A stretch of DNA of 64,000 nucleotides from Flammulina velutipes (lineage: Eukaryota; Basidiomycota; Agaricomycetes; Agaricales; Physalacriaceae), in assembly GCA_011800155.1 (NCBI GenBank), contig CM022372.1, positions 372,001-436,000 of the forward strand. The letters are read 5' to 3'. Each line of letters begins with the position of its first letter. Position 1 is the first letter of the stretch. The notes below the pieces were generated by a model that saw nothing but the letters and a program-made list of their open reading frames with translations, ran no database searches and had not been told where the DNA came from. This document shows, piece after piece, positions 41,399-52,370 of the stretch. The position numbers and the translations under genes were made by a program.

Positions 41399-41730
41399 AA
41401 CTTACCGGTTTGAAAGATCGCATTGCCTTCGAATCGCGTCGTTTGGCCGCAACATACGTGCTCTACCATGCCTGTCGAGCACTTCTCTCCGTTCAATCGC
41501 TTGACCCCATGTTCTCAAGTGGCACTGAACCATATGCTAGGCAGAGACGCGGATACCGAGAACCGCAGCGCTGGGCGCAGTGGTACAACATCTCCCTGAT
41601 CTATCGGGACGGCAAACAAAGCTCGTTTTATGTCACTTCATGGTATGTCGATCGGCCCCAGTGCCACGAAAATGACCTCTAAACAAGTTAGATTAGGATC
41701 GTCTCGGATCGTACAAGCGCGGCTACAGAT

Positions 41731-42371
41731 CTACTTGTCCTGCGAAGCTGCTACGTCCTTCCACTCCTGCCAATTTGCATCAACAAACTCATACACATGT
41801 GTCCAATCTCTGCAAACATGGGTCGCTCCTTCCGTTCGAGCAGATTCCTCCCATCCGGCATACTCCAACGTCAGATCAGCATCACATAAAGCCATCTGCC
41901 GAAGGTAATTAAGGCAATGCGCAATGTGATGATCGCTAATGATGTGGCTCTCGTCGAAAGCGAGATTCAGCAAGCGCAGACAGTGCAGCTCATGAAACAT
42001 TGTTGTCACAAACATACGCCGCTGTCCATATGGGGTCGGGAGTCGCACATAACCAAAGGCAAGGCCACCGAGTGCTGCCCATTCTTCGTCTGAATCTAAC
42101 CCCGCCAATGCGTAGCTCTGTGATTCTTCCACAGTCAGCAATGTGGTTGATAGTGGAATTGGGAGAGGAAGGTTCGGTGGGTAGTCGTGGCCTTGGTAAG
42201 CTATATTCATTGTTAAATACTAAGCTCATTGACCTCGTGTGTCAGAAGGTACTCACAGTATACTATTTCAAGTCTTCGGGTGTGTGATAACCAGTACACG
42301 GCGAACAGCAGGTTCAAGCATCCGAGGCAGAATGGGGGAGCGAGAAACATCCAGTCTTTGTTGAGTCTCAT
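41731..42371 (-). CDS. UstYa-like (DUF3328) oxidase-family protein 1
   Basis: Exons 42371-42257 and 42200-41731 around a 56-nt intron; 194 aa. An N-terminal membrane anchor (FCLGCLNLLFAVYWL) is followed by the luminal domain. Both family HxxHC motifs are present: FHELHCLRLL and HHIAHCLNYLRQ. UstYa proteins carry out oxidative cyclisation in fungal ribosomal-peptide (dikaritin-type) pathways and related routes (established). The ending CRDWTHVYEFVDANW is also typical. It is one of three relatives within 16 kb. Confidence 0.85.
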
Positions 42372-42750
42372 AGCTGTCGGCTGTCGGGAGAGTGTTCTTC
42401 GTGAGTCTGACGTTTCGAAAGATAGGCCAGATATATCGTGGAAGGCTGTATCCCTTATTCATCCGTATCCATCAGATCGTCCAACGGCAGGTGGTCGAGA
42501 CCTACCGATGCATAAGTGCTTTCCGGTGTGCACTGGAAAATGTGAGAGACGGTATACACGTACTTATCACATGCTATGAGAGCCAGTGCTCATCAATTGA
42601 CTGTCAAGGGGGCTGTTTGACTGTATTCGATGTCCCCGGTACACGTTGTAAAGAGATCGGGGAGATTGATCTTGGGCCTCAGAGCGTTTGGGTTCATCTA
42701 ACTAACCCAAGCGCAACTTTCTTCATTCTTCCGCAGTCTGACTCAAGAGA

Positions 42751-43684
42751 ATGGAGCACGACACACTGTTAGGAGTGGAATATATCGACGACGAGGAAAC
42801 ATACTCTCAACCTAATCATTGTAGGCCAGTCACTGAACGCCAGTTTAACTTGATTTCTAACGGAATTTAGCGCGACAACACCTATATTTCTGGTCGTGCA
42901 TTGCCGCCATCTGTTCTTCTCTTGTCTCCATATGCACACTCATACTTGGTTCACATCCTCCCTATCTGGGTCATGCCTCCGTTCTCCCTTCGCGTCGAGC
43001 AAGCACGTATATCGGGCTCGAAAAAGTCGACTTCAATCAGAGTCCGGGTTTTCCACCAATCGTCAGCTTTGCGCATATCGTTGTTCAGATAAACAACAGT
43101 GACACTAAGCGCAAGATCTCAGAGGATCATAGAGGCTACAATACCTTCGAGGGTGTAGTCTTCCCGAACGATAGGCATGTAGTCATTTCTGCCAAGGTAA
43201 GCTTAGTTTGCATTCTAGGTCTACCTTTACAGCTTAGTGGTCCTTAGGTGTCAACTATAATCCAATTTCGGCACCTTGATTATGGGATGGAGCGCTGCGT
43301 AATGCATATTGAGGTTCCCCCGTCTCGCGAGACTCGCATCGTCCCTACCAGTAACGCAATAGTCGAGGTCTGGGAATTGGACACAGACGGGGAGATCTCG
43401 CGATTTGTTAAATCATCTTGGACTTCAGCACCTCCTCGTCGACGCTTGCATGGGATCGTGTCACTTCATGATAACGCCACAGCGTCACTTTCTGAATTTG
43501 TCTGTTCCTCCGGGGGGTTTTCGACCTTTGAACTGTCTTGTTCTATGCATCAGAAAGACTGTTCGGTCGACTTCTGGCAGATCAAAGAGCTGTCCCCTGG
43601 TAAGTCGAGTCACCCGAACCTTTGCGCAAAGACTGATCCCCAAGGATAGGTATATACATGGAACAGTTGGACTCCATTCATTGA
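42751..43684 (+). CDS. Type II membrane protein with But2-like C-terminal domain
   Basis: Exons 42751-42820, 42871-43196, 43248-43599 and 43650-43684; 260 aa, frame kept. It has an acidic cytosolic N-terminus, one membrane segment (CIAAICSSLVSICTLILG), then an extracellular domain with STIIQFRHLDYGMERCVMHI and SSGGFSTFELSCSMHQKDC. This pattern matches a family in mushrooms annotated as ubiquitin-3-binding But2 C-terminal-like (recalled, moderate certainty). Four Cys in the second half may form disulfides. Function unknown; it lies in the UstYa/S33 cluster. Confidence 0.6.
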
Positions 43685-44346
43685 GAAGATGTCGATGTAA
43701 TTAGATCGATTGAACGATATGTATCGACGCTCAAACCACCTCTCCGACGGAAATCACGATGATTGGCGCCGACATCGTCAACAGATTATTTGGTAACGTC
43801 AAGCCACCTTGGATCTGATAATTGGCCGTCTGGTTATCCTTCTCGTGCTGCGGCATCATATGTAGCAGGAGAACGTGTGAAGGGGGACAAACCCCCGGCG
43901 CAATACATTGCATAGATATGCCGCATGCGCATGTAATTACACAAGTCCCCTAACAGAGTCGCTTCTTAGACGATTCCTCTCACTGATACTTAGATGAGTT
44001 CGAAGTTCTACGGGGACCAAATGTACTTACTACGTGAAATTTGGAAGATGAGATCTGGGTGATCTTGATGGAAGTGTGGCCGCATTCCGACTGCTCTAGT
44101 GTGTGATACTCCGAGGTTCTCTGATTGGGAAGGTAGAACTGGAGGCAGGCATCTCCATAATGTAATAGTCTTATCTATAATGAATGAATGAATGTGCGTC
44201 TTCCGGTCAACACAAATATAAAGCCTGACCACGGACTTGCTTCCGTACTATTGACGATACATTCATCTCCTGCCTCTGAGAAAGTAAGTCAGAACACCGG
44301 AATTATCCTATACACTCATTGTTTCCTTTTAGAACTTACACACCAA
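43685..44346. other. Intergenic with 5'-leader intron of the S33 gene
   Basis: 44284-44332 reads as GTAAGT...TTTTAG directly before the S33 start, probably a leader intron. A 60-codon minus frame at 43731-43913 has no support. Confidence 0.4.
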
Positions 44347-45310
44347 ATGGCAATGAATGGTACCACCTTCACGGAGGGTCATGTTCCCTTCAACAGCGTC
44401 GGCGAGACATTCGAAACCTATTATAAGCTCTTTGGCTCTTTGACGCATTCCAAACGGCCTCTCGTCGCTTTGCATGGCGGGCCTGGAATGGCCCACGGAT
44501 ACCTGCTCCCCATCTCTGACCTATCCCTTGAACGCTACTCTCGACCGGTCCTCTTCTATGACCAGATAGGCAATGGCAGGTCCACCCATCTTCGTGACAA
44601 GCCAAAGGAGTTCTTCACCATCGAGCTCTTCGTAGATGAGCTGTCCAACCTTCTTGCGCGCCTAGAAATCACAGAATATGACCTTCTCGGCCATAGCTGG
44701 GGTGGAATGCTTGCCGTCGAGTTTGAGCTCAAGCTCCACCCTACCGGGTTGAAGAGTATAATCATTAGTGATTCACTCTCCGCGATGCGCCTTTGGGGTC
44801 AGAGCAGCATGCAGCTCATTTCCACACTTCCCGACGCTGCGGAGATCGTTGCTGGCTTGGAAGCTGGCTTTAGCGATCCAGTCGAGTATCGCGCCGCGCT
44901 GGAGAAGTTCCATGCATCGTTTGGCTGCACTCTTAGTCCGGTGCCAAAGGAGATCACGTTCAATGTACTGGACCAGATTTTTGGCGACAAAGAGAGTGGT
45001 GAAGGGGGCGATCCGACGGTTCCTATTAATATGTACGCTCTTTCATCCTCTGAGTCGTTGTAACTGACAATGCTGAAGGGATGCTGTCATAAGTGAATGG
45101 TCTGTCGAAGATCGTCTTCACGATGTTGATGTTCCGGTCTTCGTTATCAACGGTAGGAAGGACATCGCTCAAGACTTTGTGTGCGAAGCGTACTTCTGGA
45201 AGGTCAAGAAGGCCAAGTGGATTACGTTCGAGAACTCGAGCCATGTTCCGATGTGGGAGGAGCGCGAGAAATATATGAAGCTCGTCAACAACTGGCTCGA
45301 GAAGATTTAA
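44347..45310 (+). CDS. Proline iminopeptidase-type alpha/beta hydrolase (S33), cytosolic
   Basis: Exons 44347-45032 and 45079-45310 (918 nt, 305 aa). Oxyanion motif HGGPG in LVALHGGPGMAHGYLLP, YDQIGNGRS, nucleophile in LLGHSWGGMLAVEF (GxSxG), acid Asp in VINGRKDIAQDF, and catalytic His in FENSSHVPMWEER. Family S33 removes N-terminal proline or hydrolyses related small amides and esters (established). No signal peptide. The ATG was chosen just after a leader intron. Tandem with the secreted paralogue at 45981. Confidence 0.85.
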
Positions 45311-45980
45311 TATGTATCATATTTACGTGGGAACCTTTCAGTGGCTGTGCTTTTCCCACTGTGGCTATGCTTTTCCAATCGAGTTGTACCCTTGCTTTCG
45401 TTTCCGCTTCGGATCTGTTGCCCAGTCACCAACTTCCACGAGAGGGCACACTTGGGCCAAATTTTCGTAATTTGACCATTCTTCTCTTTGAGGCCCAATA
45501 GTCAGCCTATAAATTTCCTCCTTGATCCATCCGTCGTCTCGGGCTTGTCTTCTCAGAGCGAACATCTTGCTATTGCGCAAATACTATGAGTTAGAATCTT
45601 CTTCGGCATCATTCACTTGGTACGAACTGTGGATGCTATGCTAAGTTTCAAAGTCGCTCTTCTGATTGATATATTTCGGCTAGTGGCGTTAACAAGAATC
45701 TAAGAGTCCATCATCCCTCTTACCGCTGATGTAGTGGACTTGGATTCACTCTTTCGGCAGAATATATGATGAACCAATCCAACACTTCGGGATGCTTCTG
45801 TGTTCATCACCCGGATGTTCTGACGCGGGGAGAGATCACTCGCTGTTTTGACGAAACCAGGCTCACTTCCCTTCTTTCTTGGAATAGGCGGTTCGGATGA
45901 CTTTTAATATCCGCACAGAACAAGACTGATTTTTAGCTCGTCTCTTTCGATTGTATAGCGCTATACAATATCCATCCCAG
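45311..45980. other. Intergenic
   Basis: No gene seen; serves as terminator and promoter space between the two S33 genes. Confidence 0.4.
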
Positions 45981-46982
45981 ATGCGTCTGTTGAGTACCAG
46001 TGTCTTACCTGTCCTTGCTTTCACTTGGCTTACCCAGGCGGTCTCCTTCATCGATCATCCGGTCAACACATCGGGCCATATTCCTTTCGTCGTGAACAAC
46101 ACGACCTACCACACATGGGTCGACGTCCATATCTCTCCGAGCCTCACCATGCTTGAAACCCCTCTTGTTGTTCTACATGGGGGTCCCGGCCTTACGCACG
46201 ACTACATGCTGCCACTGGCAGACCTTGCATCCACCCGTCCCGTCGTCTTCTATGACCAGATCGGAAACGGCCGATCGTCGAGGCTTGACCCGTCAATTAC
46301 TTGCAGTATAGAGCTCTATCTCAACGAGCTCGAGAATGTCCTTCATCACCTCGAGATCGAAAACTTCGATCTATTGGGCCATTCATGGGGTGGGATCCTG
46401 GCCGCAGAGTTCGGTGTACAGCGTCAGGATCACGGGTTGGCGCGTCTCATCTTATCCAACTCGTTGCCGCAGAATAGTCTCTGGATGCAATCCCAGGCAG
46501 AGCTTCTCTCCACCTTCCCTGAGGAAGTGCAGGAGAGCATGTCAGTTGGATTTTCTGACCCAGAACGATTCCGAGCTGGAATGGACGCCTTTTATGCCGT
46601 TCATGGATGTACATTGAATCCACGTCCCAAACTCATGGATATTTCATTCGATTATATGTTTGACGATCCCACTGTGGCAATTGAAATGTGAGTGATCACT
46701 TATCCCAATAGAAGCTCGGGAAGGGCTGATACATATAACTTATATTGTAGGAACGCAGTTGTCGAATCATGGTCAATCGTTGATCGTTTGAAGGCAATTT
46801 CAGTGCCGACTTTGGTCATCAATGGCGCGGCCGATATCTCCCAAGACTATGTCAACCAGCCTTTCCTCGATAATATTGATGGCTCGGTGCATATGAAGTT
46901 CGAGAATTCTAGTCATACGCCCATGTGGGAAGAAAGAGCGCATTACATGCAAGTTGTGGGGAAATTTTTAGGCATAAATTGA
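45981..46982 (+). CDS. Proline iminopeptidase-type hydrolase (S33), secreted paralogue
   Basis: Exons 45981-46687 and 46751-46982 (312 aa). Starts with a signal peptide (MRLLSTSVLPVLAFTWLTQA). Catalytic blocks match the upstream gene: LVVLHGGPGLTHDYMLP, YDQIGNGRSSRL, LLGHSWGGILAAEF, VINGAADISQDY and FENSSHTPMWEER. N-glycosylation sequons lie near the N-terminus (NTS, NTT). The intron sits at the same place as in the paralogue (before N/DAV), confirming tandem duplication. The different predicted location suggests split roles. Confidence 0.85.
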
Positions 46983-47600
46983 ACAATTTTAGCTGTGGAT
47001 ATACAAGTGTATGAAGACATATGTTACCGCGTTGTATATGGAATCTTCCTCAATTCATGCAGTGTTGATCGCCTCTTTAGGGCAACCGGCAAATCCCGCA
47101 GAGTCTTCGCTTCCTACCACCAGTGACCACCATCAAATTCAAACTCAAGATGCTGGGCAACCCGCCTTTCTATGACGCTAGGTTGCACTCAAGGTATTCG
47201 ACATCTTCGTCGTAAACCCAGTTTATCAGTACCAATGCAAGTCAAAGACCGGGCGGAGGGGTGGAGGATAGCAACAGTGAGATGCTCGCAAATTCCATAC
47301 AACGGGATCATTTTTGTGCGTATGCTAGCGTCTCGCAGTTTGCCATTCTGATACTGACTATGGTTGATTGCAGATTCCTGAACTTACGATTCGTAATGTT
47401 GCCGCTACGCAACACACGTTTGAATACTCTGCAAGCTCCATGAACCCAACCCAGGACACTTTTGCGATACCATAATGTCCTGCCAGGATCTCGACAATAG
47501 CTTCAGGTCATGATCTCCTCAAGGAATCAACGAAAGCACTGAAGCTCGGGAAGGAATCGTATGAGAGAGCCCAAGGTACGTCATGCGTCATTTCGCTCGC
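46983..47600. other. Intergenic
   Basis: Short unsupported frames only. A 60-codon plus ORF at 47261 has no family features. Confidence 0.35.
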
Positions 47601-48400
47601 AGCTCTGTGGGCACCGATTATCTTCAGCTTACTGTGCAATAGTTCTCCCCAAGGCATGTCATCTCGTCGATGTCATTTCTCGGTCAATGAAGAGCTTGGC
47701 AGAGGACAAGGTTCCCAATCGCAGAGCTTAGGATACATTCGAAGATGCGCCGGCCTTGAATGTACTCACCTTGACCTTGACGAGAGAGCTGGGGAGGCGC
47801 GACGAAAGTTACAATCTTGTCGTCTTTACGCATGGATTCGTCACTCTTTCCTCAGATACCACTCACGGCCCTCTTCGCTGCTGCCGCTATCGACTCAGTT
47901 GTCCCCGACGCCGGCAAATTCCGGGTGCTTGAGAAATGAATGTTGGCATCGTCAAGACAGACATGGTGTGCCGTTTCTATCTCGATTGCGGAGTTGGCGC
48001 ATGGCTCGGCGAGTTCGACAGTAACAGCTGGTGCGACCCTTTCAGGACTTGGCAACATGCATACTCCTTCGATCCCATCGCGAACATGACAGACGAGCAG
48101 GCTGCTCTCATCCTTGGAGGTACGTATCATGATTCATCATGCTTCCCATTCTCACCGTGCTGTTTAGGTCAACACTTGCTATGGATGGAACAATCCTAGC
48201 CCTCCAAGCTTGACTCTATTGTCTGGCCCCGCACCGCGACGTCCGCTGAAGTTTTCTGGTCAGGATCGGGGCAGAATACTACCAGCGCGCTATCGTGTCT
48301 GCATGAAGTCGGAAACTGCTTCAACGTGGTGTCGCTGCTATCGCTTTCCTGCCTTTCTGGTACGCTATGCGCCCAGTGGGCCCTGTAATGTCGAATGAGA
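47600..48400 (+). pseudogene. GH20 beta-hexosaminidase pseudogene, internally deleted
   Basis: Three blocks match the intact gene at 59958-61807: a broken N-terminal part (47660-47830: DVISRSMKSLAEDK... NVLTLTLT... GRRDESYNL), then a middle part (47965-48120: FYLDCGVGAWLGEF, WCDPFRTWQHAYSFDPIANM), then a C-terminal part (48200-48400: LDSIVWPR... SAEVFWSG). Frameshifts and an in-frame TAG occur, and the catalytic GGDE region is gone. It is in opposite orientation to the intact gene. Confidence 0.75.
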
Positions 48401-48449
48401 GACAGTCATCTCGATAATTACATTTCTTGTCACTCCAGTACTCGGCTGC

Positions 48450-48545
48450 GAATTAACAAGATATTCTTGTCATTAACGGGAGGAAGATAGTGCTCAAGAC
48501 TTTATTTGCGAAGCTTAGCTTTGGAACGTTAATAAGGTGAAGGTG
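48450..48545 (+). pseudogene. Fragment of an S33 hydrolase gene
   Basis: The text gacattcttgtcattaacgg-like stretch reads ILVINGRK and, with shifts, KTLFAKLSFGT. It parallels VFVINGRKDIAQDFVCEAYF of the S33 gene at 44347. It lies beside the GH20 relic, so a larger block was probably duplicated and then decayed. Confidence 0.45.
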
Positions 48546-48686
48546 AATTACTCTTGACGGGCCCGAGTATGTATTGCAATGATTGGAATTGAGGTGGAGG
48601 CGTCCACGATTACGACCTCGGCAATGGTTTGACAATCCGAAGTTTCGCTGCATTGCTTCGCTAGTAGTATGAGTTAACAGACTCCA

Positions 48687-48885
48687 TGTTAGATGTCGAT
48701 AGTCGCGGACGTGGAAAAGATAGCGGCGGCAGCAGACAAAAAGCAAAGCAAAAGAATAATCCGTTTGTACCAGCAGACTGTACGTACGTCGAGGCAAACG
48801 GTAAGGAAAGAAAACGTGCAGAAAGCATGTAAGTAAATGAGGCCGGTCCGATTCCACCGACTCGCATGTACGTCAAAATCCAACA
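48687..48885 (-). repeat. 3' LTR of the gag-only element
   Basis: Begins TGTTAGATGTCG and ends AAAATCCAACA on the plus strand. Direct copy of 50037-50235. Confidence 0.9.
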
Positions 48886-48946
48886 CATCCCCTCGAGTCA
48901 AGGAATCGTAAAAAATAGCGTAAGTAGAAAAGAAAATGGCATCCCC

Positions 48947-48948
<2 letters not shown>

Positions 48949-48977
<29 letters not shown>

Positions 48978-48986
48978 CGTTGTCAT
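48949..48986. repeat. Trinucleotide microsatellite
   Basis: tcatcatcatcgtcgtcg run between the gag stop codon and the 3' LTR. It is inside the mobile element and likely hypervariable. Confidence 0.8.
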
Positions 48987-49013
48987 CAAAGAAAAATAAA
49001 ATAAAACCTAGAA

Positions 49014-49958
49014 TCAGACTGCAACATTTGGATGTCCGTCGTCGGAATCGTCCTCTTCACTGTCTCCAATGGCAGAATGTACACTGAGTAACTTTGCGGC
49101 AGCAGCGAGCATTGAGCTCTCAGGCCCGATGACTACATGTGCATCTTCTTCGTCGTCACTGCGAGTTGGACACATGTTCTTGACGTGTCCGCGACCACCA
49201 CACTTGAAGCAAGTGATCTTCGACTTCGTCCTCTTCTTGCGCTGACGCATCATCCCCGCGAGTGCCACGGCCATCTGTGCCATGAGCGCCTCGTTCTTCT
49301 CCTCATCCTCCGAAGACTCCACCTCCTCCTCCATCTTCTTCACTTCCGTCTCCTTCTTCTTCGACCTCTCCTGACGGTTCCACTCGTTAGTGACACGTTG
49401 AATGACATGGTCAACGTTCGTCTCGAGAACATCACCCTCGAGGGATCGGACAAGATCGGCGTAGCCAGAATTTGTCTCCGTTGGTAGCGACGCCGTGAGG
49501 GTGGCGATGAATTTGGCAGATGACGGACCGTCGTTGAACAACTCCTTCAGCTGGTCAGCCATGGAGCGCAAGTCGGCGATATGATCAGCCATGGGACGGG
49601 AACCATCGTACTTCAAGCCGTCGAAATCCTGCCACAGACTCATGTGATGTGTAGCGCCATTGGTGCGATGCATCTGGATGAGACGGGCCCACATTGCAGC
49701 GGGGTCATTGGTCAAACTGCGGATATGGGGGAGTTGGGAGCGAGAAATAGTACTGATGATGATAGAGGCGGCCACATTGCGGCGGCCATCCCATTTGCGC
49801 CATCGGTCTCCTGCATTGCTGGAAGGTTCCGGATCTGTGCCATCGACAACGTTCCAGACACCTTTTCCACGAAGCTGGGCTTGCGTGGTGGTTTTCCAGT
49901 CCGCTAAGTCAGAGGGCTTCTCCAGAATAACAACAGAGTACTTGTTGCCTTTTGCCAT
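49014..49958 (-). CDS. Copia-type Gag with CCHC zinc knuckle
   Basis: 314 aa from ATG 49958. UBN2/copia-gag features: DLADWKTTTQAQLRGKGVW, MWARLIQMHRTNGATHHMSL, then LADQLKE-like helices, a Lys/Glu-rich linker, and the zinc knuckle CFKCGGRGHVKNMCP (C-x2-C-x4-H-x4-C). An acidic Ser/Asp tail ends the protein. Gag packages element RNA. With no pol here, mobility must come from a relative elsewhere (inference). The intact frame suggests selection or youth. Confidence 0.85.
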   Translation of the reverse strand: MAKGNKYSVVILEKPSDLADWKTTTQAQLRGKGVWNVVDGTDPEPSSNAGDRWRKWDGRRNVAASIIISTISRSQLPHIRSLTNDPAAMWARLIQMHRTNGATHHMSLWQDFDGLKYDGSRPMADHIADLRSMADQLKELFNDGPSSAKFIATLTASLPTETNSGYADLVRSLEGDVLETNVDHVIQRVTNEWNRQERSKKKETEVKKMEEEVESSEDEEKNEALMAQMAVALAGMMRQRKKRTKSKITCFKCGGRGHVKNMCPTRSDDEEDAHVVIGPESSMLAAAAKLLSVHSAIGDSEEDDSDDGHPNVAV

Positions 49959-50036
49959 GGTAAAGACAGCGAATCGAATAATGACAGTAGAGTGATGAAT
50001 GGTTGACTGTATTCCCACAGCCGGGTAGACCGTTTG

Positions 50037-50235
50037 TGTTAGATGTCGATAGTCGCGGACGTGGAAAAGATAGCGGCGGCAGCAGACAAAAAGCAAAGCA
50101 AAAGAATAATCCGTTTGTACCAGCAGACTGTACGTACGTCGAGGCAAACGGTAAGGAAAGAAAACGTGCAGAAAGCATGTAAGTAAATGAGGCCGGTCCG
50201 ATTCCACCGACTCGCATGTACGTCAAAATCCAACA
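50037..50235 (-). repeat. 5' LTR of the gag-only element
   Basis: Copy of 48687-48885. It should hold the promoter for the minus-strand gag transcript. Confidence 0.9.
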
Positions 50236-50449
50236 CTCCAGAGTGTAGCCACCACACAGACTCTCGTCGACCATGGACAAGGTACGGGGATCGGCCCGGA
50301 TGGACCGCCCAATTCATTCGCGACAATGAACCTGCTTCTTTGCTTCTCAACCTCGTCGAAACTGTATATCTACCATCATATCAACATCTGTAACTCCGGG
50401 TCTATTGTGGGAAGTTCCGGTGGCTCCAATACTGCTACCAACTGTACCC

Positions 50450-52049
50450 ATGCTTGACCTCGTTATTTACGGCGCCACAGGCTTTACCGCCGGTTTTGTG
50501 GTGAAAGAAATTGCCCAGGCAAAAGACCTTCCCGCAGGATTCACTTGGGGTATTTCTGGGAGGAACGCGATTGCTCTCAAAGCCCTCCAGGAGTCCCTCG
50601 AATGCAATTCCGCTCCCATCCCGGAGGTCATGGTTGTCGATGTGACAGATGAGCCGAAGTTACTTGAGATGGCTCGCCAAACCAAAGGTAATGTCCTCGG
50701 GCCTTTGATCGGCTCACTCATTTTCTATTAGTTGTCTTGAATTGTGTCGGTCCGTTCAGCTTGTTTGGCGAGCCGGTCGTGAAAGCCTGCATCAAAGGAC
50801 ATACAAACTATCTCGACATTGCCGGTTAGTGGCACTTCCACTTGCGTAGCATCTGTTCATGGTAGTATATACGTCTAGGTGAACCGGAGTTTATCGAAAG
50901 AATGCATCTTCGACATCACCGTGATGCGGTAAACGTTGGTGTTACTATTCTGCACGCTGCCGTTCGTATTGCCAACTCTATAATGGAGGTGTTGATTCTG
51001 ATATTCTGTCTCCTAGGCGTTTGACTCTCTACCATGTGATCTCGGTGTCCTTGAAACAAAAAAAGCCATCATCGCGAAAAGTGGCGTTCCATATACAGTT
51101 GATATGTTCTGTCGTTTTGAGAGTACGGGACGTCATGGAGGCAAGATCTTGATTTTCCCCCATTAAAGATTCCATCGCTGAATGATTCAAAGTACACTAC
51201 ACGACATTTCAGTCCGCCGTTCATGGTTTCTCACAGGGCATGATAGACTTAACGAAAGTGCGCGAGGATTTGTCAAAAGTCTGGCCTAGCCCAAAGCCGA
51301 TTGGCAAACCTTCACATATAGAGGTCGGCTGGTTCGGGGCAATGAAATACCCTCGAATAGATGGATATCTCGTTCCCTACTTCGTCGCTGGTACGTATCA
51401 ACCACATCTTTGGATTTTATTCATCAGTATGTTTCTAGATCCATCAATTGTGCATATGTCCCAGGTCCTCGATATCTATCTTGTGGATCACAAGAAAAGG
51501 TCCAGTGCACCATCTCCGGTGCATTTCAATGCATACTTTGTGCTTCCCACACTCTGGGCCTTCCTGCTCTTCAAGTTCTACTTTTCCGTGTTCCTCATTC
51601 TAGTTGCGAGTCCATGGGGTAGAAAGCTCCTTCTGGCGCATCCGAAGTTGTTCACTCATGGTGTGGCTTCATTTGAGGGTCCGTCCAAAGACCAGTACGA
51701 TACTACCTCTTCATTTCTTTCAATTTCATTCATTATTTATAGAATGTCGCGTGGACGGTTCTCGCAAATTTTCATTGGGAAAGGCGTCCTAGGTATTCAG
51801 GACAATAGGCCTCTTCAGGGTCCGCCAAATGTTTCTATCGTCGCATGCATTGACGGAGCTGAGGCCGGATATGTCGCTACACCCCATTTGTTCGTGACGG
51901 CGGCGTTGAAAATGTTGCATATGGAAAAGCAGGGAACATTGAGGAGGGGAGTCCACACGTCACCGATCGTCTTTAGAGACGAGGATTTATTAGGGGAACT
52001 TTCATCAGATAGCCGATGTAAATGGTCTGTTCGTCAGACGAACTTGTAA
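50450..52049 (+). CDS. Saccharopine-dehydrogenase-like oxidoreductase
   Basis: Exons 50450-50687, 50732-50824, 50879-50961, 51017-51140, 51193-51390, 51439-51694, and 51743 onward to TAA near 52049. The N-terminus has a Rossmann motif (LDLVIYGATGFTAGFVVKEI), then TWGISGRNAIALKALQ, VVLNCVGPFSLFGEPVVKAC, LDIAGEPEFIER and AFDSLPCDLGV. These are typical of the saccharopine-dehydrogenase-like/SCCPDH family (NADP-binding, possibly lipid-droplet). Membrane-like helix LWAFLLFKFYFSVFLILVAS in exon 6. Intron 4 (51141-51192) starts with GC. The end is unclear: a further small intron between about 51775 and 51830 seems needed, or the gene carries a late mutation. Confidence 0.75.
51141..51192 (+). other. 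GC-AG intron in the saccharopine-dehydrogenase-like gene
   Basis: GGAG|GCAAGATC...GCTGAATG...CAAAG|TA. 52 nt. This is the only solution found that keeps the reading frame into VHYTTFQSAVHGFSQG. Confidence 0.6.
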
Positions 52050-52370
52050 TAAAATCAAGTTTGGTCTGCTATGATTCTTTGATTTGGATATTTTGATTTA
52101 TATATACCACATTGTATACATAGTCTAAGTGACTGTTACATGTTTCGTTTGGCTTAATTGTGGATGTAACTTCATATATAGATCCCTATTGGTCTCGCCT
52201 CACACGAGCGTTCATTGCCTCTTTCGGACAGCCGGAAAGCCCGGGAACCCCTTGGCTTTGCACCACCTACATACAGCTCATAAATATAAGACTGGAAGAG
52301 AACCAAAAAAGAAAAGTAAATATGGGGGTCATCAGAGTCTCAGACGCCAATTGGCCCCGGGGTGGCCAAC

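Larger units (their letters stand above)
48687..50235 (-). mobile_element. Non-autonomous gag-only LTR element (TR-GAG-like)
   Basis: Two 199-bp LTRs (48687-48885 and 50037-50235), identical as read here, with TGTT...AACA ends. They are flanked by a perfect 5-bp target duplication CTCCA (48682-48686 and 50236-50240). Between them is a single gag ORF and no protease, integrase or RT. A polypurine GAGGGGATG adjoins the 3' LTR. Identical LTRs mean very recent insertion. Gag-only LTR elements (TR-GAG) are described in plants; this is a compact fungal version. Confidence 0.9.

Noticed and set aside
41410..41682. 90-codon plus ORF (KDRIAFESRRLAATYVLYHA...)
   Set aside because: Somewhat protein-like, but it overlaps the likely upstream exon of the minus gene at 40994-41398 and has no recognisable family or exon partners.
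48949..48986. Regular repeats that could suggest a CRISPR array
   Set aside because: Simple trinucleotide microsatellite in a eukaryotic retroelement; no spacers.
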